Assembly (NCBI GenBank): GCA_963712055.1
Contig: CAVQGN010000003.1
Coordinates: forward strand, 62,001 to 126,000
DNA length: 64,000 nucleotides
Origin: JAHBVL01 sp963712055
GTDB lineage: Bacteria > Chloroflexota > Chloroflexia > Thermomicrobiales > UBA6265
Direction of reading: 5' to 3'
Part shown: positions 53,697 to 61,622 of the stretch, one piece after another
Numbering within the stretch: the stretch's first letter is position 1
Layout of the letters: each line of letters begins with the position of its first letter
Program-made: the position numbers and the translations under genes
The notes under the pieces: generated by a model
The model's database searches: none
What the model saw: the letters and a program-made list of their open reading frames with translations, nothing else
What the model was told of the DNA's origin: nothing

Positions 53697-54589
53697 GATC
53701 CATTTCCCTCAGTCGATGTCGACAACGGCTGAATCCAGGGTTGTCGATAGACCGCGTCGGCGAAGGTCGGCTGCCGCAGCAAGGTCACGTCCGGCGCCTC
53801 GAGGAGCATGCTGTCGACAGTCTTCTGATCGACCAGTCCGAGCGCGGCGCAGGCTTGAGCCGCGCAAAGCCGCCCTTCGTATTCTGCGGCGGCTCGATCG
53901 AGACCGATGCCTCGCACATCGCCACAGGCCCAGGCTCCTTCGACGGAGGTCCGGCCCACGGCATCAGTCACAACTCGCCACGAAATATCGTCGATCTCGA
54001 GTTCGAGTTGGCAACCGGCCATGGCCGCGAGTCCAACATCTGGCAAGCGTCGTCCCGAAACCACCACCACGTCGACCGGTATCGTTCGACTAGCAACGGT
54101 GACCGATTCCACTTGCCCATCGCCATGGACTTCGATTTCATTAGGTGTCGCCAGCGCAATCAGCTCGCAGCCAACCTCCGCCGCCAAATCGACCAACCAA
54201 TCATCATTTTCGCCGTCGCCAACGAGTGCCACCCGTCCTCCCGGAACAAGACCAAGGTCGGTCAGGCGGCGAAAACCGGAAGCCGTCATGACACCCGGCA
54301 GGGTAGAGCCGGGAAATGGCACAGTCGTTTCGAAAGCGCCGGTAGCGAGAATCATCAGCGGAGCATTGAACCGGGCGGGTTCCATCCCGATCGCCCCTGC
54401 AGCTTCCCAAGCTGGAAAAACACCCCAGACCCGGGCCGGATGCACCTCGAAGAACCGTTTGCCGCCAGAATCGAATTGAGGTCGATCGTCGAGAAGGGTG
54501 ACCCGTGCGCCAAAGTCAGCGGCTGCGACCGCCGCCGCTCCTCCGCTCGTACCGCCGCCCACGATCACAATCTGCGGCTCAACGCTCAT
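53693..54589 (-). CDS. FAD/NAD(P)-dependent oxidoreductase, HcnB/opine oxidase alpha-like
   Basis: 298 residues; shorter than the usual about 460 because the BFD module is encoded separately and some insert is missing. FAD-binding IVIVGGGTSGGAAAVAAAD at the N-terminus, ILATGAFETTVPFPG, the NAD motif VALVGDGENDDW (GxGxxG altered to GDGEND), and the second FAD segment GAWACGDVRGIG. In the family this subunit pairs with a small [2Fe-2S] protein and a DAO-like subunit to oxidise amino acids (proline, hydroxyproline, glycine, opines). Overlaps its [2Fe-2S] neighbours at both ends. Confidence 0.85.
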   Translation of the reverse strand: MSVEPQIVIVGGGTSGGAAAVAAADFGARVTLLDDRPQFDSGGKRFFEVHPARVWGVFPAWEAAGAIGMEPARFNAPLMILATGAFETTVPFPGSTLPGVMTASGFRRLTDLGLVPGGRVALVGDGENDDWLVDLAAEVGCELIALATPNEIEVHGDGQVESVTVASRTIPVDVVVVSGRRLPDVGLAAMAGCQLELEIDDISWRVVTDAVGRTSVEGAWACGDVRGIGLDRAAAEYEGRLCAAQACAALGLVDQKTVDSMLLEAPDVTLLRQPTFADAVYRQPWIQPLSTSTEGNGS

Positions 54590-54881
54590 CAGCAGCCCAA
54601 CCGGTTTGAATTGACATACCCGGTTTCAATGGGGTGACACAGGCGCGGACGCCAGATTGACCATCGACTGTGACCATGCAGTCAGCGCAGCGTCCCACGA
54701 AGCAGAACCCACCCCGGACCTCGCCACTTTCCGGCATCTGGCGGAAGACCCTGACTCCCGTGGCCAGCAAAGCCACGGCGATCGGTTCTCCAGCAAAACC
54801 AACACGCGTTTCGCCATCCAGGATAAACGACACCTCTGGTTGATCCGGCCGCTGCAGGCGCCGGGCACCATGCTCGTTCAC
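54579..54881 (-). CDS. HcnA/SoxA-N-like [2Fe-2S] ferredoxin-type subunit
   Basis: About 100 residues from GTG 54881, my preferred start by family length; ATG 54926 and 54944 are alternatives and no site is strong. Motifs VSFILDGETRVGFAGEPIAV, the cluster GGFCFVGRCADCMV and a later Cys (VRACVTPL) as in plant-type [2Fe-2S] subunits of HcnA and hydroxyproline dehydrogenases. It overlaps the oxidoreductase gene by 11 bp. With the two downstream genes it makes an electron-transfer set; the DAO-like catalytic subunit is not beside it. Confidence 0.82.
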   Translation of the reverse strand: MNEHGARRLQRPDQPEVSFILDGETRVGFAGEPIAVALLATGVRVFRQMPESGEVRGGFCFVGRCADCMVTVDGQSGVRACVTPLKPGMSIQTGWAADER

Positions 54882-55130
54882 GTTTTTCGTCCCACCGCAA
54901 TTCTGCCAATAATCGCTACGGATCATCGCAGCACGGCCCCTCACGCGTCAATCTCGAATCCGGTTCAGAGCGTTCCATCCGAGAGCAGATTCACGCAAGC
55001 GTTCGGCTATACTCGTCAGCGCTTTCGGACTTTTCCGGGCAAACGGATCGCTCTTTCAAGTGGGACCGAGTGCCCTTGTCAGATCGCCAGGTCCGAAGCG
55101 CGCTTGGACCTCACCGTGAAGGAGACTTGA

Positions 55131-56549
55131 GTGGTCAAATCAGCAGTTCGACCGGCAGAAACAATCGACGACAATGGCCAGCAAATCGCACCCGCTTACA
55201 TCGAATCAGCGGCCCGTGATCACGTCTGGATTCACAACGCGACCTGGGTTGACGTCGCCGAAAACAACGGTCTCCATGTGTTCGATCGCGCCGAGGGCAG
55301 CACTATCTACGACGTCAATGGACGAGGCTATCTTGACGGCATCGCCGGACTCTGGGTTGTCAACGCCGGCCACGGGCGCCGCGAAATTGGCGAGGTCATG
55401 GGCGAACAAGCCTCCCGCCTGGCCTATGCCTCGGCCATGAATTTCACCACCGTACCGGCCGTTCAGCTAGCTGAGATGCTGGCTGAACGAACACCAGGCG
55501 ATCTCAACCGGGTCTTCTTCTGTTCTGGCGGATCGGAAGCGGTCGAAACGGCTGTCAAGATCGCCAAGCAGGTTCAGGCTATGCGCGGGTTTGCGGGAAG
55601 GTACAAGATCATTGCTCGACGCAATTCCTACCACGGCATGACGTTCGGCGCGATGTCGCTCACACAGACTGCCCGGAACGAAAAGCACTTCGGCCCGTTC
55701 ATGTATGGTGTCTATCATGTGCCTCATCCGAACCGATACCGCTCTGACTTCGGCGTCGAAGGCGAACAGGCCGATATCATGGCCGCTAAAGCGATCGAAC
55801 AAGAGATCGAATACCAGGGTGCCGATACCGTCGCGGCGGTCATTGGTGAGCCGGTTTCGACAGCTGCTGGAGTGCACGTGCCGTCGAAGATCTATTGGGA
55901 AATGCTGCGGGATATCTGTGATCGCCACGGCGTGCTTCTGATCTGCGACGAAGTGATCAACGGGTTCGGCCGGACCGGAACGCTGTTCGCTCAGGAGCAG
56001 TTCGGCATTCAGGGCGATATCATGACCATCGCCAAGGGACTCTCCTCAGGCTATGCGCCGATTGCCGCCGCAATCGTGAGCGATAAGGTGTATGACATCT
56101 TCAAGGAGCAAAAATCGACCCCGATGGGGCATTTGCTCACTTTTGGGGGTCACCCGGTCGCGAGCGTCGCGGCGATCAAGAATCTCGAGATCTTCGACAA
56201 CGAAAACCTCGTCGCCCAGGGGGCTGAAACTGGAACCTATCTCGGCGAGAAACTCCAGGAACTCAGGGCACATCCGACCGTCGGCGATGTCCGGGGTGTC
56301 GGTATGGTCTGGGCGATCGACCTTGTTTCCAGCAAAGAAAACAAAACTAAGTGGGGTCGAGATGCTCAGTTCACCAAGCGCCTCAACCAACTGACGATGG
56401 AAAAAGGGTTGGTCACCCGAACCTGGGATGTGATGCACTTCGCGCCGCCACTGGTTATCACCAGGGAAGAAGTCGACCGGATGGTAGCGATCGCAGACGA
56501 ATCATTGACGATTGCAGAGCAGGAATTCGCCAGCGAGATCAGCGCCTGA
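55131..56549 (+). CDS. Class III aminotransferase (omega-amino acid:pyruvate / putrescine type)
   Basis: 472 residues from GTG 55131 (AAGGAGA 6 nt upstream). YLDGIAGLWVVNAGHGR, FFCSGGSEAVETAVKIA, RRNSYHGMTFGAMS, EPVSTAAGVHVP, the PLP Asp in LICDEVINGFGRTG, Schiff-base Lys in TIAKGLSSGYAPIAA, and LLTFGGHPVASV. These match the omega-transaminase/taurine or beta-alanine:pyruvate group. Divergent from the Hcn-like set; a shared role in amine or imino-acid breakdown is possible. Followed by a strong terminator. Confidence 0.9.
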   Translation: MVKSAVRPAETIDDNGQQIAPAYIESAARDHVWIHNATWVDVAENNGLHVFDRAEGSTIYDVNGRGYLDGIAGLWVVNAGHGRREIGEVMGEQASRLAYASAMNFTTVPAVQLAEMLAERTPGDLNRVFFCSGGSEAVETAVKIAKQVQAMRGFAGRYKIIARRNSYHGMTFGAMSLTQTARNEKHFGPFMYGVYHVPHPNRYRSDFGVEGEQADIMAAKAIEQEIEYQGADTVAAVIGEPVSTAAGVHVPSKIYWEMLRDICDRHGVLLICDEVINGFGRTGTLFAQEQFGIQGDIMTIAKGLSSGYAPIAAAIVSDKVYDIFKEQKSTPMGHLLTFGGHPVASVAAIKNLEIFDNENLVAQGAETGTYLGEKLQELRAHPTVGDVRGVGMVWAIDLVSSKENKTKWGRDAQFTKRLNQLTMEKGLVTRTWDVMHFAPPLVITREEVDRMVAIADESLTIAEQEFASEISA

Positions 56550-56570
56550 CCGATTCGCAAAGCCAACACG

Positions 56571-56604
56571 AAAGCCGGACGAGGGGCCCCTCGTCCGGCT
56601 TTTT
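56571..56604 (+). terminator. Intrinsic terminator of the class III aminotransferase
   Basis: A perfect 16-bp arm AAAGCCGGACGAGGGG meets its reverse complement with no unpaired bases between (56571-56602), then TT. Effective loop is a few central bases. The AAA at the 5' side makes it bidirectional, also serving the convergent zinc-finger gene (stop at 56620). Confidence 0.9.
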
Positions 56605-56619
56605 GGTGCTGTCGACGCG

Positions 56620-57024
56620 TCAGGAGCCGGTCTTCTTTGCTCGTTCCCGCGCCGAATAACAGGGCGCGCAATAGACCGGTTTGCCCCGCCGGGGTATGAA
56701 AGGCACCATGGTTTCCGCGCCACAAGCGGAACAGACCGCCGAGTGGCCTGCTCGGCGACGACGTTCGTTGCGCTGGCCCGGCGCCCCGCCACCGAAATGA
56801 CCGAGATGCTCTTGCCAGTCACCGCGCGAATATTGCGTTTCGAGATTCCGAATCAAATCATCATTGCGAAGCGCCCGCGCTTTGGCGCGGCAATCGAGAC
56901 ACCGCTGTGGAAAGAGATCCGTGCGGTCAGAATAGAAGTGCCGTTCTTCGTTGCCAATCGTGAAGACTGCGCCACAATCGATGCAGGTAGATTCCTCCAA
57001 GGCAAGTAAGCGATCTGGACTCAC
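56620..57024 (-). CDS. Double zinc-finger protein (CxxC-x17-CxxC type)
   Basis: 134 residues. The N-terminal finger is CIDCGAVFTIG...PQRCLDCRAK, a probable-zinc-binding domain (two CxxC). The C-terminal finger has CSAC, exactly 17 residues, then CAPC, the TIGR04272 pattern. A polar linker with an HLGHFGGG turn joins them. Role unknown; such proteins are often small RNA- or protein-binding accessory factors. Overlaps the HAD gene by 4 bp, so probably co-translated. Confidence 0.82.
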   Translation of the reverse strand: MSPDRLLALEESTCIDCGAVFTIGNEERHFYSDRTDLFPQRCLDCRAKARALRNDDLIRNLETQYSRGDWQEHLGHFGGGAPGQRNERRRRAGHSAVCSACGAETMVPFIPRRGKPVYCAPCYSARERAKKTGS

Positions 57025-57740
57025 GAAATGGAGGTCTCCTGAGCAAACAGCAGTTCGAGTTCCCGAGCAAGGGTTTCGACGTTTTCGACGATCACGTCAG
57101 GACCCGATTCGAGCAATTCCTGATGGTCCGGGTTACCCCAGAGCACGCCTATTGTACGAGCGCCGACGGCTTTTCCCGCCAGCACATCGGCGGCCGAATC
57201 GCCGATCATGACAACCGGACGCTTCTCTGAGTCTGCGACAGCGGCAAGCACGCGCAATAGTGCTTCCGGGTGCGGTTTCTGTTGTTCGACATCGTCACCC
57301 GCCCAAACGACTGCGAAGCGATCGAGGATGCCGAGTCTCTCCAGGGTTATCAAAGCGGTGTTGCGGCTCTTTCCAGTCACGACGGCGAGATGCGCGCCAT
57401 GGGCGGCAAGCCAATCAAGCAATGGCGCCATCGCCGGAAGCGGCTCGACCAGCTCATTGTGACGCTCGTCGTAGACGGCCACATAGCGCTCGATCGCAGC
57501 ATCAGCTTGATCATCTGGAACCATCATCCTGATCATGGTGTTGTCTGGCGGCCCGAAGCGACTGCGCAGTTCAGCATCAGACAATCGATAGCCGAGCACC
57601 GGGGTCAACGCGGAATCGAAGGCTTCGTAGATCAGCGGCAAGGTATCCACCAGCGTGCCGTCGAGATCAAAGATTACAACCGGCGCCTTCATCGTCGAGT
57701 TCTTGTCGTCGGTGTTCCGCACGTTCTCGTCTCGCTCCAT
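57021..57740 (-). CDS. HAD-family phosphatase (phosphoglycolate phosphatase/PpaX-like)
   Basis: 239 residues from ATG 57740; ATG 57692 is a tighter alternative. HAD motif I DLDGTLVDT, motif II VVTGKSR, motif III Lys in QQKPHPE, and motif IV MIGDSAADVLAGK. A helical cap (about 35-100) places it in the Gph/PpaX subfamily: phosphoglycolate phosphatase or pyrophosphatase. It sits divergently from the kinase gene at 57826. Confidence 0.88.
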   Translation of the reverse strand: MERDENVRNTDDKNSTMKAPVVIFDLDGTLVDTLPLIYEAFDSALTPVLGYRLSDAELRSRFGPPDNTMIRMMVPDDQADAAIERYVAVYDERHNELVEPLPAMAPLLDWLAAHGAHLAVVTGKSRNTALITLERLGILDRFAVVWAGDDVEQQKPHPEALLRVLAAVADSEKRPVVMIGDSAADVLAGKAVGARTIGVLWGNPDHQELLESGPDVIVENVETLARELELLFAQETSIS

Positions 57741-57825
57741 CAGAAATCAGTCACTCGCTACACTAATACAATACGCTCGACGTCTCCGATTCAACAGCTG
57801 CCGTTGAGGCAGACACTCCGGACCG

Positions 57826-59241
57826 GTGATGACCACCACTGCAGACGATTCTACGAACCAAGCCACCAGCGGCACACGCCATATTGTTGCCGATCACTAC
57901 GAAATTGACGTCAGTCGACCCCTCGGAAGTGGTGGGATGTCGATGGTTTATCGTGGACTCGATCTGCGCACCCGGCGCAAGGTTGCACTCAAAACCCTTC
58001 GGCCAGAATACCGTCACGATGCCTCGAGTCGCACTCGCTTCCGGCGCGAAATCCGGACGATGGCCTTTATCCAGCATCCGAACGTGGCGACGGTTTACGA
58101 CTACTGGGAGGACGATATCGCTCCCTGGGCGGTGCTGGAACTGGTGACCGGCGAGTCGCTCCATGCGAGGATGGACGAGGATGGACCGCTCCCGCTCGAT
58201 CTGATCGCGCACTACCTCAACCAGATTGCGGATGCGCTTGGAAACCTGCACGAACGCGGTCTTGTCCATCTCGATGTCAAACCGCAAAACCTGATGGTGA
58301 TGCGCGATCAGTCGATCAAACTGATCGATTTCGGTTTGGCCCAACCGACAAATTCGCCCCAGCAGCTGATCGGAGGCACCGCGTTCGGGACAGCCACCTA
58401 TCTTTCGCCCGAACAAGCGAGCGGCGATGCGGTGACAGCCGGCAGCGATGTCTATGCGGTTGGCTGCGTGCTGTACGAGATGCTGACCGGCGAACCACCC
58501 TTCGGCACTGCGTCTCCCGAGAGTGGACCCAACCCCATTATCCAAGCCCATCTCACCAGGACTCCCTATCCACCTTCGCAGCGGACCGTTGATCGCAACC
58601 TGCCGGGATGGGTCGATGAACTCGTGCTCTGGTCGCTCGATAAGCAGCCCGCCACCCGGATTGCGGATATCCGTCTCCTCGCAGAGCTCTTTCAGTTCGG
58701 AGTCGACGGTGAACTCTCACGCCAGCGAACCCAAGCCATCCGCCAAGGGTATCTTGCTCCGATCGACACCGTGGTCGAATCACCTCCACAAAAAGTCGAA
58801 TCACGCCCCTCCACTCCCCGGCAAGCCGTCGCACCTGCACGCTCCAATCCGGCCCACCGACGCAAGGCGAGCTTGAAGCGGATCGTGATCGGTTTGCTCG
58901 CGCTGACGCCCTTAGCGCTCATCGCCTGGTTTCTGGTCACGGGTGCGGTGCCGATGCTTGTCGATCCCGTCCGCACCTATTCTGTCGGCAATGGCGCCAC
59001 CGTGATCGTGCAGGATCTGAATTTCCGCGACGGTCCTGGTCTCAGTACCACCACGCTTGCGCAACTTTCGGTCGAGACCGCAGTGACGATCGTTGGGTCT
59101 GAAAGCACGATTGACGGCGAACCGTGGATACCGATCTCGATCGTAGGGCAGGATCCAGAGCTGACTGGCTATGTCTGGAAGCCAGGTATAGAGCCCGATC
59201 CCACCTCAGGATGGACCTGGATCAAAGAGAAGTTGAATTGA
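57826..59241 (+). CDS. Receptor-type Ser/Thr protein kinase with extracellular SH3b-like domain
   Basis: 471 residues. Start GTG 57826 or ATG 57829. The kinase domain (about 25-285) is complete: glycine loop LGSGGMSMVYRG, VALKTL, catalytic HLDVKPQNLM (the Arg of HRD is Leu, a non-RD-type loop), DFG (LIDFGLAQ), TATYLSPEQASG and SDVYAVGCVLYEML. A basic, Pro-rich linker leads to one membrane helix (about 350-375) and an exported SH3b-like domain (DLNFRDGPGLSTTTLAQL, TGYVWKPG). An SH3b module of similar type ends the cupin protein at 30696. First of a cluster with the next three genes. Confidence 0.92.
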   Translation: MMTTTADDSTNQATSGTRHIVADHYEIDVSRPLGSGGMSMVYRGLDLRTRRKVALKTLRPEYRHDASSRTRFRREIRTMAFIQHPNVATVYDYWEDDIAPWAVLELVTGESLHARMDEDGPLPLDLIAHYLNQIADALGNLHERGLVHLDVKPQNLMVMRDQSIKLIDFGLAQPTNSPQQLIGGTAFGTATYLSPEQASGDAVTAGSDVYAVGCVLYEMLTGEPPFGTASPESGPNPIIQAHLTRTPYPPSQRTVDRNLPGWVDELVLWSLDKQPATRIADIRLLAELFQFGVDGELSRQRTQAIRQGYLAPIDTVVESPPQKVESRPSTPRQAVAPARSNPAHRRKASLKRIVIGLLALTPLALIAWFLVTGAVPMLVDPVRTYSVGNGATVIVQDLNFRDGPGLSTTTLAQLSVETAVTIVGSESTIDGEPWIPISIVGQDPELTGYVWKPGIEPDPTSGWTWIKEKLN

Positions 59242-59250
59242 GCAGCGTGT

Positions 59251-61527
59251 TTACTGCGGTTTCAGCGGATCGATGCGTCGCAGGCGGTCGAGAAGGTCTT
59301 CGATCTTATGGCGCTGATCCGATGGCAAGGTCGCTACGACCTGAAACGGATCTGGATATGCAGCATGCGCCAGAGCCACATCGTCGCCACGTTCGAGCGC
59401 ATCAACAAGGCGGCGGCGATGGGACGCTTTCTGCACCATGAGTTCAAGGGATTCGATGTCAATATCCGGTCCAAGATAGGGTTCCTCGGCACCAAAGAGG
59501 GACCTCGCCGCGGGCAGAAGCCGACCGAGGCGTTCATAGTCGGGCGGTTCATCCCGCGCCGCACGGCGAATCGAAGAGATCAGACTAAGGCGGTCGACGA
59601 GGGCACGCAAACTCGACCACTCAAGTTCAGCAGGCATCAACGCGCCAACTCGTTCGACCTCATTCATGGCATCGATCAACGCGCGGTCATCTTGTCCAGC
59701 CATCGCCTTGCGCAGATTCGCAATAGCCCGCCGCTGATTAATTGCACGGTCGATCCGACGCTGCTCCACCGGTGTCAGTTGCGCCATACCGCCATCGGGA
59801 GCATGCGCGGTCAATTCAACGAGGTGATCATAGTCACGCGCTTTCAGCGCAGACCGCACTTCGGTTTTCCAGGCCAACCGCTTGCGAGCGAGGTCGACTC
59901 TGTTTGCTACCGATGGCGGCAATGGATCTACCGTCGCGAGCAGACGGGGATTCGCTTGCTGCATGATCCGCCGATCGTCTCCCGATTTGATTGCGTCACG
60001 CAGAAGGACGAGGTCGAAGGCAAGTTCGGACATCGGGTCAACAGTCGGATTCCCCTCGAATCGCGAAAGCGCAGCCACCCCGGCGAGATGGGCAATGTCT
60101 CGATTGGCGATGGCGCGGTCTGGGGAACCGCTCAAGCGTTTCGGTTTCTTCGCAGCTCGGAGCGCACGCTGAATCTCGACTGGAACCGGCACGCCATGAC
60201 AACGAGCGAGATCGATTCGCTGTTCGATCAGCGCGGCGTCCGCTGAATCAGAAACCTCTTCCATCATCGCCAGGCACGCTGATTCGATGATTTCGTTGGC
60301 ATCGATCGCGTATCGTGACGAACCCGGGTCATCCGCAAGGTCCGGCCAGAGTTGCATGACCCGGTTCGATGACCGGGATCGTAGCGCCAAAGCGAGTTCT
60401 TCCCGACGGCTCTCAAGTTCCGGAGTTGGAGGCGGCAGGGCAGCGAAAATCAGCCTCGACTGATCAGGAAGAGGTTCGGGTGACGGCGAATCGCGCTTGA
60501 TGCGTGCGGCGGTGGTAACCGCAACCCGTTTAGCTGCGATCTGGGCATCGCGGATGAAGGGAACGTCCTCTGGCGATGATTCCGCAGCTTCGCGCAAAAT
60601 CGCTGTCAACGCGCTGACCTCCCGATCCGACGAATGGTGGAGCGTGTCGAAGAGGCGTGAGCGCCCGGGCTCGTCAATGTCATGTTGATCGAACAAGAGC
60701 GGGGGATCGATCACACCGACGGCACCACCGTAAGTTGACCGCAATTCAGGATGGACCGATAACGCCCGCAGCGACACGTAGATCACGAGCGCGGCAAACT
60801 CGTCACGTCGTTCAGGCGCAGCCGGAACACCACGCGGATGGCGGTATCCAAACGGAGTCGCTTCTCCCGTCAATGTCGCCATTCCTGGCCACCAGGCGGT
60901 GTCATAGTCGACCAGAACCACACCCCGCTCTCGTTCCAATAGCGCGTTAGTTGGGGAGAGCGAGCCATGAGCGAAGCCCACCTCCCGCAACGAGGTCATG
61001 GCATCAGACCATTGCTGTGCCACCGATCCCAGCAACGCGCCCTGGTCTTTGCGAGTCGCGACATCGACCGCCTGGAAAAGGGTCGGGCCAGCAATCCATT
61101 CCATGGCAACGGCCGGAATTCCTTCCGCGTGGAGATCCGGTCCGGCCAGAAGCACAGCATCCTCGATCCAGGCGAGCCGCTGCACGAGCGGAGAATGGTC
61201 CGGCGAACGCAATCGGCGAAAAAGTGCCGGGCTCGCTGCTTGTCGATACACTTGTTCGGTGCGAACGGAGATTTTCGAGGTGAGAAAACATCGGACAGCG
61301 ATTGCACCACCAAGCGCCAGGTCGAAGCGATAGACAACGGCGTCAGAACCAACCACCCGCCGAGGCAAACCGCTTTCGAGCAAGGCGGTTTTGCCGTCGC
61401 CAAGACGCCGAACAATCGGGGTGGCACGGGAACCGCGAGAAAAAGCATGGTCGTAGTCGGCTAGGGTTGGCATCAGAAAAGCATTCGTACGTTCAGGGTG
61501 TTTTGCGAAATTCCGGTTACATCTCAC
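59251..61527 (-). CDS. YegI/TerY-P-type kinase-like protein with helical repeats
   Basis: 758 residues from GTG 61527; ATG 61473 (PTLADYDHAF) may be the true start. The N-terminal kinase-like fold (about 30-320) has HGSLSPTNALL in place of HRD, VLVDYDTAWWPG in place of DFG, FGYRHPRG and DEFAALVIYVSLRALS: this is the set found in E. coli YegI and TerY-P kinases (HGDLxxxN, LIDYDGMYVP, YQHP, DRFAALVIYLSLRAL). The usual Lys of VAIK is Arg, and no glycine loop is obvious, so activity is doubtful. The C-terminal about 380 residues are helical repeats of about 55-60 residues with an hRxAhxxxDxxxL pattern. Convergent with the kinase gene (9 bp between stops). Confidence 0.78.
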   Translation of the reverse strand: MRCNRNFAKHPERTNAFLMPTLADYDHAFSRGSRATPIVRRLGDGKTALLESGLPRRVVGSDAVVYRFDLALGGAIAVRCFLTSKISVRTEQVYRQAASPALFRRLRSPDHSPLVQRLAWIEDAVLLAGPDLHAEGIPAVAMEWIAGPTLFQAVDVATRKDQGALLGSVAQQWSDAMTSLREVGFAHGSLSPTNALLERERGVVLVDYDTAWWPGMATLTGEATPFGYRHPRGVPAAPERRDEFAALVIYVSLRALSVHPELRSTYGGAVGVIDPPLLFDQHDIDEPGRSRLFDTLHHSSDREVSALTAILREAAESSPEDVPFIRDAQIAAKRVAVTTAARIKRDSPSPEPLPDQSRLIFAALPPPTPELESRREELALALRSRSSNRVMQLWPDLADDPGSSRYAIDANEIIESACLAMMEEVSDSADAALIEQRIDLARCHGVPVPVEIQRALRAAKKPKRLSGSPDRAIANRDIAHLAGVAALSRFEGNPTVDPMSELAFDLVLLRDAIKSGDDRRIMQQANPRLLATVDPLPPSVANRVDLARKRLAWKTEVRSALKARDYDHLVELTAHAPDGGMAQLTPVEQRRIDRAINQRRAIANLRKAMAGQDDRALIDAMNEVERVGALMPAELEWSSLRALVDRLSLISSIRRAARDEPPDYERLGRLLPAARSLFGAEEPYLGPDIDIESLELMVQKASHRRRLVDALERGDDVALAHAAYPDPFQVVATLPSDQRHKIEDLLDRLRRIDPLKPQ

Positions 61528-61622
61528 CCACGAAGAATGTTACAGTTTAGTTCTTCGCATGTCCCGTCGACCTGATGCCGACAGCGGAACGTTCCTCCCG
61601 GATTGCAGCCGGGGAGGTGTAC

